This document shows, one piece after another, positions 33,627 through 42,447 of a stretch of 64,000 nucleotides of DNA. Position 1 is the stretch's first letter, and each line of letters opens with the position of its first letter. The notes beneath the pieces are model-generated. The model did no database searches and had not been told where the DNA came from. It worked only from the letters and a program-made list of their open reading frames with translations. This DNA is from Pseudoduganella albidiflava. GTDB lineage: Bacteria > Pseudomonadota > Gammaproteobacteria > Burkholderiales > Burkholderiaceae_D. The position numbers and the translations under genes are program-made. The stretch covers positions 5,270,001-5,334,000 of the forward strand of contig NZ_CP036401.1 in the NCBI RefSeq assembly GCF_004322755.1, given 5' to 3'.

Positions 33627-34340
33627 ATGAACATCTATCAACATCGACGAGAGCGGCTCACCTCCCTGATCCGCGAACACTATTCGGGCACGCGCAAGGC
33701 ATTGGCCGAGGCCTGCGGCTGGAGCGAGGCGCGCCTGTCGCAGATCCTGTCCGCCACCTACCGGGAAGGGCGCGCGTTCAGCGAAAAGATCGCCCGCAAG
33801 CTGGAAGGCGACCTGTCTCTGCCGGCCATGTTCTTCGACCTGGGCGCGATCGCCCCCGGCGAGGAAGTGTCGGCGCCACCGGCCTTCCTGCGCGTGCGCG
33901 CGATCGATGCGCACAGTCCCGGCATCGTGCAGATCCGCCGCGTGCGGTTGCGCCTTTCCGCGGGCATCGTCGGTTTCGCGGTGGAGCCGGACGAGGAAGC
34001 CGGCGGCTCGTTCGGCGTGGAGACCGACTGGATCGCGCGCAACCGCTACAAGTGGGAAGACCTTCTGGCCCTGGAAGTCACCGGCGAGAGCATGGAACCG
34101 CGCCTGTACAAGGGCGACCTGGTGGTGGTGAACACGGCCGACAAGACACCCGCCGATGGCCAGGTCTTCGCCGTCAACTATGAAGGCGAGGCCGTGGTCA
34201 AGCGCCTCACCCGCGATGCCGGCCACTGGTGGCTCACGTCCGACAATCCCGACCAGCGGCGCTTTCCCCGCAAGCTGTGCGACGGCGTGACCTGCCTGCT
34301 GATCGGCCGCGTGGTGCTGAAGAAAAGCGAGAATATCTGA
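33627..34340 (+). CDS. XRE-S24 (LexA-like) repressor
   Basis: A 237-residue regulator. The N-terminal helix-turn-helix (about 10-60) includes TRKALAEACGWSEARLSQIL. The C-terminal S24 domain has the catalytic Ser155 in TGESMEPRLYKGD and the Lys192 in VVKRL, so it resembles the self-cleaving cI/LexA group; a clear Ala-Gly cleavage pair is not evident to me. It starts at ATG 33627 rather than the TTG 15 bp before it. It is co-transcribed with the next gene and probably controls itself through the palindromes upstream. Confidence 0.85.
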   Translation: MNIYQHRRERLTSLIREHYSGTRKALAEACGWSEARLSQILSATYREGRAFSEKIARKLEGDLSLPAMFFDLGAIAPGEEVSAPPAFLRVRAIDAHSPGIVQIRRVRLRLSAGIVGFAVEPDEEAGGSFGVETDWIARNRYKWEDLLALEVTGESMEPRLYKGDLVVVNTADKTPADGQVFAVNYEGEAVVKRLTRDAGHWWLTSDNPDQRRFPRKLCDGVTCLLIGRVVLKKSENI

Positions 34341-34771
34341 TGCCGGCACGCCGCCTGGCCTGCGCCTTCGTCGACGGCGTGGACAATGCCGGCACGCAGT
34401 CGCTGCATTTCATCGGCGGCGCGCACGACCGGATCCTGCTGGCGGCGCCCGGCGCCATCGCCGAACTGTGTATCTGGGCCAGCGTGGAGGTGCATGGGGA
34501 ACCTGGTGCGAAGACCGGCGTGCCCGCGCCGCTGCGCAAGCTGGCGCTGTCGCTGTGGGCGCACGGCATGGAGATCGACTGGATCACCTACGAGGATGCG
34601 GCGGTCGCCCCGCCACCCGGCCACGCCGATGCCATCTACACGGTCGACCACATCTTCCCGGTCCCGGCGTGGCTGACATTCCACGAGTGCGTATTTGAAG
34701 TGCGCGCCACCGGGGACGGCATACCGGTCGGCACCGCGCGGCTGTCGCTGGAACTGCCGCAGCCGTTCTAG
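34340..34771 (+). CDS. Hypothetical protein coupled to the S24 repressor
   Basis: A 143-residue protein starting MPARRLACAFVDGVDNAGTQ. Its ATG overlaps the repressor TGA (TGATG), so translation is coupled. Visible segments include LRKLALSLWAHGMEIDWITY and IFPVPAWLTFHECVFEV. I do not recognise it. The coupling suggests it works with or is regulated by the repressor. Confidence 0.7.
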   Translation: MPARRLACAFVDGVDNAGTQSLHFIGGAHDRILLAAPGAIAELCIWASVEVHGEPGAKTGVPAPLRKLALSLWAHGMEIDWITYEDAAVAPPPGHADAIYTVDHIFPVPAWLTFHECVFEVRATGDGIPVGTARLSLELPQPF

Positions 34772-34861
34772 GTCTCGGGAAGGCGCGGCGGGTCCGATCA
34801 ACCCGGTGAGTATTGCGGGCGCGCCAGCCACCGCAAAACGTTTTTCCGCTACCGTTCGCCG

Positions 34862-34909
34862 ATGAGCATACCGATGTGCATACCGATGAGCATACCGATG
34901 AGCATACGG
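34862..34909 (+). repeat. Four 12-bp tandem repeats, each with an ATG, at the gene start
   Basis: The unit ATGAGCATACCG occurs four times with single changes (ATGTGC in the second, ATACGG in the fourth), encoding MSIP, MCIP, MSIP and MSIR. All ATG codons are in frame with the DUF4450 protein. No good ribosome-binding site precedes the first. Confidence 0.9.
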
Positions 34910-37900
34910 CAGGCAGTCGCCCTGGCCTGCCTGCTCGCGGGCATCGCCGCAGGCAGCAGCCCCGCGCAGGCGGCGGAACCCTACAAGCCCGAGGCCCCGG
35001 CCCTCGCGCCCAACCTGGAGGGGCAGCTCGACCGCCCGCTGCGCTACCGTCCCGACGGCGCCGATTTCGTCATCGACGACGGCCGGGAATTCTTCAACCG
35101 CCCGCTCTATGGCGGCAATACCGCCTTCCGCGTGGATGGTGGCGACCGGCCGGAATTTTCGCTGTACCTGCCAGGCCGTGGCGGCAACCTGCGGCTCGGA
35201 TTGCGCACGGCCGCGGGCACGCTGTGGCTGCACGAGGCACGCCGCGTGCAGGCGCGCTACCGCCCCGGCGAACTGCATTACGACATCGGTGACGACTTGC
35301 TGGGCCCGCACGGACGCCTGAAGGTGGCGGCCGTGGCCTACGCCGCCACCGAGAGCCTGGGCGTCGAAGTGCGCGGCGAAAGCCTGCCGGCGGGCGCGGA
35401 ACTGGTGTTCGCGTTCGGCCCCGGCAATGGCCAGCGCGGCCGGCGCGATGGCGACATCGGCACCGAGCGCGTGCCCATCGGCGAATTCTTCCAGTTCACG
35501 CCGGCTTTCGCACGCGGCGCCCGCTTCGACGTCTCGGCGCAAGGTTTTACAGTCAGCACGCCGAAGGCCACGATCAGCGCCACCGCCAGCGTGCCCGCGC
35601 GGGTGCGCACGGCTGCCGCCAGCCATTGGAATACCCTGCCAGCCCTGCTCGCATCGCCTGAAGCGGCGGACGAAAACGTGGCGCTCGGCAGCGTGCCGCT
35701 GGGTGCGCAGCCGGTGCACCTCGCATTGCAGGTCATCGCGCGCGAACAGCCGAAGGAGCCCCAGGTGTACCGCGAAGTCGGTGCGGCCGATGACCAGAAA
35801 GGGCCGCGTGCGCCACTGCCCCGCTTCACGCCGGCCGAACTGGCGCAACGCTTCGCCGACGCCACTCGCCACTTCACCCGCGTGCGCAACCAGGTGCGCA
35901 TCGACACGCCGGACCCTTACCTGAACGCGGCCATGGGGGCGCTGAACGTGGCCGCCGATGCCGTATGGGACGACAGCCAGCAGGCCATCATGCACGGCGC
36001 CGTGGCGTGGCGCAGCAGGCTGCTGGGCTGGCGCGGGCCGTATGCGCTCGATGCGCTGGGCTGGCACGACCGCTTCCGCCGCAACGCCGATGGCTGGACC
36101 GCGCAGCAGAACACGGCGCCGGTTCCCGCCAGCGTGCCGCCGCCCGAGCAGGCCACCAACCTGGCCCGCAACCGGGCAGGCATGCATTCGAACGGCAACC
36201 TCACGCAGTCGCACTACGACATGAACATCGGCTTCGTCGATGCGCTGCTGCGCCACCTGCTGTGGACCGGCGACCTGGATTACGCACGCGCCGCGTGGCC
36301 CGTGCTGGAACGGCACCTCGCCTGGGAGCGCCGGCTGTTCCGCCGCGAGTTCGGCCCGTCGAAGCTGCCGCTGTACGATGCCTACGCCGCGATCTGGGCC
36401 AGCGACGACCTGTACTACAACGGCGGCGGCGTCACCCACACCTCCGCCTACAACGCCTGGCACAACGCGATGGCGGCGCGCATCGCCCGGCTGATCGGCA
36501 AGGATGCCGCGCCGTATGAAGCGGAAGCGGCGGCGATCCAGCGCGGCATGCGCGAGCAGTTGTGGATGCCCGGGCGCGGCGCGTTCGCAGAGTACCGCGA
36601 CAGCCTGGGCGAGAAGCTGCTGCACCCCAGCTATGCGCTCTGGTCGTTCTATCACACGCTCGATTCGCAGGTGCCGACGCGGCTCGAGGCAGCGCGCATG
36701 GCGGCGGACCTGGACCGCCACCTGCGCCCGCTGCCCGTGCGCGGCCCGGGCGTGCCGGCGGACCGCCCATATGCCGTGCTGCCGACCAGCGACTGGATGC
36801 CGTACACCTGGTCGATCAACAACGTGGTGATGTCGGAAAACCTGCACACGGCGCTGGCCTACTGGCAGGCGGACCGCGCCGAAAGCGCCTACGCACTCGC
36901 CAAGAGCGCGCTGCTGGCCAGCCTGTACATGGGCATCAGCCCCGGCAACATCGGCAGCATGAATTACCTGGACGTGTACCGCCGCGAATCGCAGCGCGAC
37001 TTCGCCGATGGCTCGGGCGTCATGTCGCGCGCGCTGGTCGAAGGCCTGTTCGGCGTGCGGCCCGATGCGCTGGCCGGCGTGCTGGCGGTGCGCCCCGGCC
37101 TGCCGCGCGACTGGAACCACGCGCGGCTCGAGCACCCGGATGTGGGCATCGCCTACCGCCGCGACGGCAACCGGGAGACATGGCAAGTCAGCCAGCCGGC
37201 CAGCGCAGCAGCGCCGCGCTTCCGGCAACTGGCGCTGCAGGTACCGGCGCGCACCGCCAACGTGGCCAGCGTATCAGTGAACGGCCAGCCGGCCCGCTGG
37301 CAGGCCGAGGCCGATGCGGTGGGCGCGCCCCGTCTGCTGGTCGACGTGCCGCTGGCCGCGCAGGCGACCATCGAAATCGCCTGGCGCGGCGACCCGATCG
37401 ATGCCGCCCGCGCCACCCCGGCGGGCACCGTGCCGCGCGATGGCTTCCGCCAGGTGCGCCAGGGCGATTTCCTTTGGTGGACGGCCGTGCCCGCGCCTGC
37501 GGCATCTGCGGCATCTGCGGCATCTTCGGCATCTGCGACAGCCGCTACCGCTGCGACATCGGCGGCCTGCACGCTGGCCGGCCCTGGCTGGACATCCGGC
37601 GCGCCGGTGCAGCCGCGGCACGTGCCCCTGGCTGGTGCCTTCAACGACAGCGTCACGGAATTGTTCAAGCCGTTCAAGTACCTGTCGCCCCGCTCGCCGC
37701 ACGTGACGCTGGCCCTGCCCGCGCAAGGCACCGGCGCCTGGGCTGGCCACGTGAACGACTTGCCGAAGCTGGACGACGCCGGCCTGCGCGCCCTCCGCGG
37801 CACCTTGCGCCTGCCGAACGGCCTGACATTCGCGACACCGCCCGCCGGCGCCAACGTGGCCTTCGTTTCACAATGGAGCAACTACCCGCGCGAGATCACC

Positions 37901-38317
37901 GTGCCGCTGGCGGGCCAGGGTTCGCGCGCCTTCCTGCTGATGGCCGGCTCGACGAACCACATGCAGAGCCGCGTTGACAACGGCGAGATCGTGGTCCGGT
38001 ACACGGATGGCACCCGCACCCGCACGCCGCTGCGCAACCCGGACAACTGGTGGCCCAGCGAGCGCGATTACTTCCTGGACGATTACCAGTTCCGGCTGTG
38101 CGGCACGCTGCCCGTGCGCGTCGACCTGAAGACAGCCAGGATATCCGTGCCCGATCCGGCCACCTTCAAGGGCGCCGGCCGCGAAACCATCGACGGCGGC
38201 GCCGCCACGGTGCTGCCAGTGCCGCTGGACCGCTCGAAGACGCTGCACAGCGTGACCGTGCGCGCCCTCGCCAACGACGTCGTCATCGGGCTGATGGGGC
38301 TCACGCTGGACCCATGA
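34862..38317 (+). CDS. Large DUF4450 secreted protein, six-hairpin glycosidase-like
   Basis: A 1151-residue protein. After a signal peptide (RQAVALACLLAGIAAGSSPAQA) it shows an extended N-terminal beta-rich part. The middle (about 350-740) contains GPYALDALGWHDRF, SNGNLTQSHYDMNIGF and LYDAYAAIWASDDLYYNGGG, as in alpha/alpha toroid glycosidases. A DUF4450 assignment comes from memory. An Ala/Ser-rich linker near residues 880-905 precedes a final beta domain with two cysteines. It probably acts on polysaccharides outside the cytosol. The start carries four tandem in-frame ATG codons; which is used is unclear. Confidence 0.75.
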   Translation: MSIPMCIPMSIPMSIRQAVALACLLAGIAAGSSPAQAAEPYKPEAPALAPNLEGQLDRPLRYRPDGADFVIDDGREFFNRPLYGGNTAFRVDGGDRPEFSLYLPGRGGNLRLGLRTAAGTLWLHEARRVQARYRPGELHYDIGDDLLGPHGRLKVAAVAYAATESLGVEVRGESLPAGAELVFAFGPGNGQRGRRDGDIGTERVPIGEFFQFTPAFARGARFDVSAQGFTVSTPKATISATASVPARVRTAAASHWNTLPALLASPEAADENVALGSVPLGAQPVHLALQVIAREQPKEPQVYREVGAADDQKGPRAPLPRFTPAELAQRFADATRHFTRVRNQVRIDTPDPYLNAAMGALNVAADAVWDDSQQAIMHGAVAWRSRLLGWRGPYALDALGWHDRFRRNADGWTAQQNTAPVPASVPPPEQATNLARNRAGMHSNGNLTQSHYDMNIGFVDALLRHLLWTGDLDYARAAWPVLERHLAWERRLFRREFGPSKLPLYDAYAAIWASDDLYYNGGGVTHTSAYNAWHNAMAARIARLIGKDAAPYEAEAAAIQRGMREQLWMPGRGAFAEYRDSLGEKLLHPSYALWSFYHTLDSQVPTRLEAARMAADLDRHLRPLPVRGPGVPADRPYAVLPTSDWMPYTWSINNVVMSENLHTALAYWQADRAESAYALAKSALLASLYMGISPGNIGSMNYLDVYRRESQRDFADGSGVMSRALVEGLFGVRPDALAGVLAVRPGLPRDWNHARLEHPDVGIAYRRDGNRETWQVSQPASAAAPRFRQLALQVPARTANVASVSVNGQPARWQAEADAVGAPRLLVDVPLAAQATIEIAWRGDPIDAARATPAGTVPRDGFRQVRQGDFLWWTAVPAPAASAASAASSASATAATAATSAACTLAGPGWTSGAPVQPRHVPLAGAFNDSVTELFKPFKYLSPRSPHVTLALPAQGTGAWAGHVNDLPKLDDAGLRALRGTLRLPNGLTFATPPAGANVAFVSQWSNYPREITVPLAGQGSRAFLLMAGSTNHMQSRVDNGEIVVRYTDGTRTRTPLRNPDNWWPSERDYFLDDYQFRLCGTLPVRVDLKTARISVPDPATFKGAGRETIDGGAATVLPVPLDRSKTLHSVTVRALANDVVIGLMGLTLDP

Positions 38318-38357
38318 CCCGCATGCAAGAGTTGCCTCAAAAATGGGGACGGACCCT

Positions 38358-38636
38358 AGTGCCGTTGAGTTAAGCATTACCCGACACATTGAAAGCGCAT
38401 GCCTTCACCCCAACGGCGAAGGGCTGGGGTCAGGAAGGAGTACCGGCATGCATGCCGGTACCGCTACGCAGGCGAGGAGCAGTGCTCCTCGAAACCCCTG
38501 CTCTGCCCCGCCGGGGTGCAGCAGGGGTTTCGCGAAGCCTGCTTCGCGCCTGCGGAACGATGCTGGCATGCATGCCAGCATTCCCCCCTGACCCCGGCAT
38601 CTGCCCTTGGGGTGGGGTCACTTAACGAAGTGGCAT
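38358..38636. mobile_element. MITE-like element, copy 3, with extra palindromes
   Basis: The left end GTGCCGTTGAGTTAAGCATT and the right end CTTAACGAAGTGGCAT are diverged terminal repeats of the 9.1-kb element. The interior adds GGCATGCATGCC twice, GAGGAGCAGTGCTCCTC and GAAGCCTGCTTC, all self-complementary. It is preceded by AATGGGGACGGACCCT, as copy 1 is. No coding sequence is supported. Confidence 0.75.
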
Positions 38637-38687
38637 CTGGCACAGCCCCCATATTCGAGGCAACGGCTATGCACGTTCCGTCGCGCC

Positions 38688-39335
38688 TTACCCGCCGCGG
38701 ATGGCCTCCGTGACCGCTTCCATCACGTCGAGATCCACGCCGCTGGCCGGCAGGTCGATCGCGCAGTGCTTGCCCGTGCGCGGATTGAACAGTTCCACGA
38801 CGAGCTGGCCGCCCTCGGCGCCGGCCCGCGTGGTACGGAAACTCCACTGTTTCCTGCCGAGGCGCACCTTGAGCTCGTGGCCGTCGCGCCGGGCCAGGGC
38901 GGCAAGCTGGCTGCTCGTCGGCGCGCGACCGGCATTGCCGGCTTCCACGTGCAGCAGCAGGAAGTGCAGCACGTCGGATAGCGCATACATGCGCAGCACC
39001 GGCGCGATGCGCTCGACGGTGCTGGCCGACGTGATGAACCAGTGCGGGCACGGGCAATCGTTCAGCAGATTCTGCAACGGCGCGTGACACTGATGGCAGC
39101 AGCCCTGCTCGCGGGCCGCCAGGAAGCGTTCACGGCGGCGCGCATCCTGGCCGAACGGTGCCAGCGCCGCGATGGCGCGGGCCAGCGGCGACATCCCGGG
39201 CGCCGGCGGCGCTGACCTGGGCGGAACCTCCCGCCCAGCCAAGGGACGTGGGCGCACGCTGGCAGGCGCCGGCCATCCCTGCCCCCTCAGGTGCTCGTTG
39301 TCGGTCACTCCCCGTTCGGCAATTCCTGTATCCAT
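38688..39335 (-). CDS. Hypothetical protein with Cys-rich motif
   Basis: A 215-residue protein. A cluster QGCCHQCHAPLQNLLNDCPC near residues 85-104 supplies enough cysteines and histidines for a metal site. The C-terminal half reads FLLLHVEAGNAGRAPTSS and VVELFNPRTGKHCAID. Residues 20-60 are Pro-rich and probably flexible. ATG at 39335 is chosen; the upstream open frame is in the promoter region. Function is unknown; a zinc-binding protein is my guess. Confidence 0.55.
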   Translation of the reverse strand: MDTGIAERGVTDNEHLRGQGWPAPASVRPRPLAGREVPPRSAPPAPGMSPLARAIAALAPFGQDARRRERFLAAREQGCCHQCHAPLQNLLNDCPCPHWFITSASTVERIAPVLRMYALSDVLHFLLLHVEAGNAGRAPTSSQLAALARRDGHELKVRLGRKQWSFRTTRAGAEGGQLVVELFNPRTGKHCAIDLPASGVDLDVMEAVTEAIRGG

Positions 39336-39613
39336 TGCAAGCTCGCTGTGTGGTCTCAGTCCTTTGACGAACGGCGCGGGATTTTCCGCCGCCCCATGCG
39401 AGAAAATTCGCTGTGATTGTTTGCTCCCATGCGAGTTCGCAGGATGGCCATCCCTCGCAGCGCGGGCTTTCCACGGCATGCCCCACGGCTCGCAGGGCAA
39501 CTCAAGCAATTGATGTTTCTCAACAACAAATATTTATTTGTAGAATATTTTTATTGCTCTGTCATTCAGCTGCCCGCTACCATCCCCGCAATAAAAACTG
39601 AAAGGGAAATACC

Positions 39614-40108
39614 ATGCGCCACCTCCTCATCGCCGGCCTGCTGGCTGTCACGCTTTCCGGCTGTGCCAGCATCATGAATGGCAGCACCCAGCCGATCAGC
39701 ATCCGCAGCGTGCCGGAAGGCGCCAGCGTGTCGGTCACCAACCGCGCCGGCGAAAAGATCCATAGCGGCCTGACGCCTGTCACCCTGACACTCAAGCGGG
39801 GCGCCGGCTACTTCAAGTCGGAATCGTACAAGGTGGTGGTCACGAAAGAAGGCTTCAGCGATCGCGAACTCACCCTCAACAGCAATGTGAACGGCTGGTA
39901 TATCGCCAACATCGTGTTCGGCGGCCTGATCGGCATGGTGGGAGTGGATCCGGCCACCGGCGCCATGTACTCGTTCCCCGAATCGGTCACCGCGACCCTG
40001 GATGCCTCGCAGGAAAAGGTGGCGGGTGCGGCACCGCTGACGATCGTGTCGACCACCGAGCTGTCGCCGGAAGTGATGAAGCACGCGAAGCTGATTTCGG
40101 CACCCTGA
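39614..40108 (+). CDS. PEGA-like outer-surface lipoprotein
   Basis: A 164-residue protein. The lipobox LSGCA follows residues 1-16. The motif ISIRSVPEGASVSVTNRAG is a PEGA-like beta segment, and KVVVTKEGFSDRELTLNSN continues it. A hydrophobic stretch (YIANIVFGGLIGMVGV) near residue 100 may insert in a membrane. AAGGG precedes ATG. Similar proteins are small lipoproteins with no known activity. Confidence 0.8.
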   Translation: MRHLLIAGLLAVTLSGCASIMNGSTQPISIRSVPEGASVSVTNRAGEKIHSGLTPVTLTLKRGAGYFKSESYKVVVTKEGFSDRELTLNSNVNGWYIANIVFGGLIGMVGVDPATGAMYSFPESVTATLDASQEKVAGAAPLTIVSTTELSPEVMKHAKLISAP

Positions 40109-40223
40109 TCGACCGTTCCACAGAGCGAGGGCATGGCTGCCGATACCGGCACGCCATGCCCTCGTTGCTTCACCCGCCTGCCCTAATGAATTGCCTCGCT
40201 GCCCTGCCTTGGCTGCCCTGCGT

Positions 40224-40628
40224 TCAGCTGTCCTGCCCGCCCTGCCCGCCCCGAATGACCGCCAGCTGGCGCTCGAAATCGCCCAGGTCGAAGTAATCGC
40301 GCCACACGGTGATGCGGCCATCCTCGACAGTGATGGTGCCCATCACGGGCAGGCTGATTTCGCCGCCGTCCCGGTGGCGGAAGATGTCGATGCGTTCGTT
40401 CAGCACCACGTTGTCCGCCGCGGCGATGTGCGTGATCTTCCAGTCCAGCAGGAAGTCCGTGCCGATGCCGAAGCCGCGGTGGAAATCCGCTACGCCTTCG
40501 CGGCCGACGATGTCCGGCAACGGCACGTTGTCGTAGAGGACATCGTCGGCCAGCATCGCCAGCGCTTCGTCGATGCGGTTGTGGTTCCAGCAGGCGAAGA
40601 ACGTCTCGGCGACCTGTATCGGGTTCAT
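40224..40628 (-). CDS. Limonene-1,2-epoxide hydrolase-like NTF2-fold protein
   Basis: A 134-residue single-domain protein of the SnoaL/NTF2 fold. The segment ITVWRDYFDLGDF matches the LEH active-site region with its Arg-x-Asp pair, and MLADDVLYDNVPLPDIVGRE the pocket. It probably hydrolyses epoxides or other small substrates. GGAGAA precedes ATG. The gap to the SDR gene upstream is 14 bp, so both are in one operon facing the LysR regulator. Confidence 0.8.
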   Translation of the reverse strand: MNPIQVAETFFACWNHNRIDEALAMLADDVLYDNVPLPDIVGREGVADFHRGFGIGTDFLLDWKITHIAAADNVVLNERIDIFRHRDGGEISLPVMGTITVEDGRITVWRDYFDLGDFERQLAVIRGGQGGQDS

Positions 40629-40642
40629 GGCGTTCTCCTCGT

Positions 40643-41398
40643 TCAGGCCGACTGGCCGCCATCGACGTTCAGCGTGGCGCCGGTGATATAGCCGGCATCC
40701 GGCCCCGACAGGAACGCCACCGCGGCGGCAATCTCGTCCGGCCGGCCATAGCGGCCCAGCGCTGCCATGCCCTTCAGCGTATCGGCGAAGGCGCCATCGG
40801 CGGGATTCATTTCCGTATCGATCGCCCCCGGCTGCACCACGTTGACGGTGATGCTGCGTGCTCCCAGGTCGCGCGCCCAGCCGCGCGTGTAAGCGGCCAC
40901 CGCAGCCTTCGACGCGACATAGTCGGCCGCACCGCCGAACGGGATCCGGTCCGCCCCCGTGGTGCCGATCGAGATGACGCGGCCCCCTTCGGACAGCAGC
41001 GGCGCGGCGGCACGCACCGCGGCGGCCACGCCCTTGACGTTGATGTCGAACTGGCGTTCGATCGCGGCGAGATCCACCGTGCTGTCGTCCACGGCGCCGG
41101 TCACGAACACGCCCGCCGAATTGACCAGGATATCGAGGCGCCCGAAGGTCGCATGCACCGTCTTCACCAGCTCGGCCACTGCCGCCTGGTCGGCCTGGTC
41201 GGCGCGCACGGCCAGCACGCGGCGGCCCAGTGCCTCGACTTCGCCGGCGACCTCATTGGCGCGCTGTTCCGACGCGGCGTAGCTGAAGGCGACGTCGGCA
41301 CCGTCGCGTGCCAGGCGGCGCACGATCGCGGCACCGATACCTCGCGAACCACCGGTAACGAGAGCGACGCGGCCTTGCAGGGGCAGATGGGTGTTCAT
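40643..41398 (-). CDS. SDR-family oxidoreductase
   Basis: A 251-residue classical SDR. It has the NAD(P) motif TGGSRGIG near residue 16, the NSAG strand in ILVNSAGVF and the catalytic Tyr-Lys in YVASK near residue 160. The C-terminal YITGATLNVDGG is typical. It resembles 3-oxoacyl-ACP reductase-like SDRs; the real substrate is unknown. It is divergent from the LysR gene with a 113-bp gap, so LysR probably controls it. Confidence 0.9.
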   Translation of the reverse strand: MNTHLPLQGRVALVTGGSRGIGAAIVRRLARDGADVAFSYAASEQRANEVAGEVEALGRRVLAVRADQADQAAVAELVKTVHATFGRLDILVNSAGVFVTGAVDDSTVDLAAIERQFDINVKGVAAAVRAAAPLLSEGGRVISIGTTGADRIPFGGAADYVASKAAVAAYTRGWARDLGARSITVNVVQPGAIDTEMNPADGAFADTLKGMAALGRYGRPDEIAAAVAFLSGPDAGYITGATLNVDGGQSA

Positions 41399-41511
41399 GG
41401 TGTTTCCTTTCGATAGGTGTTTGGAAGTGGCTCTACTATCGCGGTTTTATTCCTTCTTGATTAGTGGCTTATCGCTTCAGTCATTTTCAAGGATTCGTTT
41501 AAAATCCTGGC

Positions 41512-42447
41512 ATGGAAACCCTCAGCAACCTGGAATGCTTCATCCGCACGGCCGATGCCGGCAGTTTTTCGGAAGCGGCACGCCAGCTGGGCCTGACGCC
41601 GGCGGCGGTGAGCCGCAATGTCGCCATGCTGGAGAAAAACCTGGGCGCGCGGCTGTTCCACCGTTCCACCCGGCGCCTGGCGCTGACGGAGGCGGGCGAA
41701 GAACTGCGCCAGGGTATTGCCGGCAGCCTGGAAGAACTGCAGTCGGCGCTGGCCGCCGTCTCGACCGAGCGGCTGGAGCCGTCCGGCGTGCTGCGGGTGA
41801 GCATGTCACCCAGCATCGGCATGGGCTGGCTGATGCCGATGCTGCCCGAATTCCTGGCGCGCTTCCCGCGCATCCGACCGGAATGGCACTTCGAGAACCG
41901 GCAGGTGGACCTGGTGGGCGAGGGATACGACGCGGCGATCGGCGGTGGCTTCGAATTACGGCAGGGCGTGGTGGCGCGGCGGCTCGCCCCGGCGCACGTG
42001 ATCGCGGTGGCTTCGCCAGGCTATCTGCAGGCACGCGCGCAACCCGCCCATCCATCGGACCTCCGGACAGTGGACTGGATCGCCTCGCGCTCCCTGCAGA
42101 ACGGCCGCATCCGCACCTGGGTCTTGCGCAACGGCGCCGGGGAGGAAGTGGCCATGGAGGCTTCCCCTTCCCTCGTGCTGAGCGACCCGGCCGCCATGCG
42201 CGAAGCGGCCCTGCTGGGACTCGGCATCGCCATGCTCGCCGTGCCGGACGTACTACCCCAACTCGAACAAGGCACCCTGGTGCGCGTACTGCCAGACTGG
42301 CACGCCGATGCGGGCGCCATCTCCCTTTACTACGCCAGCCGCGCCCTGCTGCCGGCGAAAACGCGCGCCTTCGTCGACTTCGTCACCCAGGCCTTCGAAC
42401 GCGACCGGCTGGCGGAGCGGTTCGCCGCCGTCCCGTCACACGCGTGA
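41512..42447 (+). CDS. LysR-family transcriptional regulator
   Basis: A 311-residue regulator. The winged helix-turn-helix starts METLSNLECFIRTADAGSFS and includes LTPAAVSRNVAMLEKNLGAR. The effector-binding domain reads PSGVLRVSMSPSIGMGWLM and HFENRQVDLVGEGYDAAIGG. This is the DsdC/CrgA-like subgroup. It is divergent from the SDR/LEH pair, the typical LysR target layout. Its 3' end overlaps the convergent MFS gene by 12 bp. Confidence 0.92.
   Translation: METLSNLECFIRTADAGSFSEAARQLGLTPAAVSRNVAMLEKNLGARLFHRSTRRLALTEAGEELRQGIAGSLEELQSALAAVSTERLEPSGVLRVSMSPSIGMGWLMPMLPEFLARFPRIRPEWHFENRQVDLVGEGYDAAIGGGFELRQGVVARRLAPAHVIAVASPGYLQARAQPAHPSDLRTVDWIASRSLQNGRIRTWVLRNGAGEEVAMEASPSLVLSDPAAMREAALLGLGIAMLAVPDVLPQLEQGTLVRVLPDWHADAGAISLYYASRALLPAKTRAFVDFVTQAFERDRLAERFAAVPSHA

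Noticed and set aside
33034..34771. A prophage remnant around the S24 repressor
   Set aside because: No integrase, structural, lysis or attachment sequence is visible, and flanking genes are ordinary chromosomal ones.
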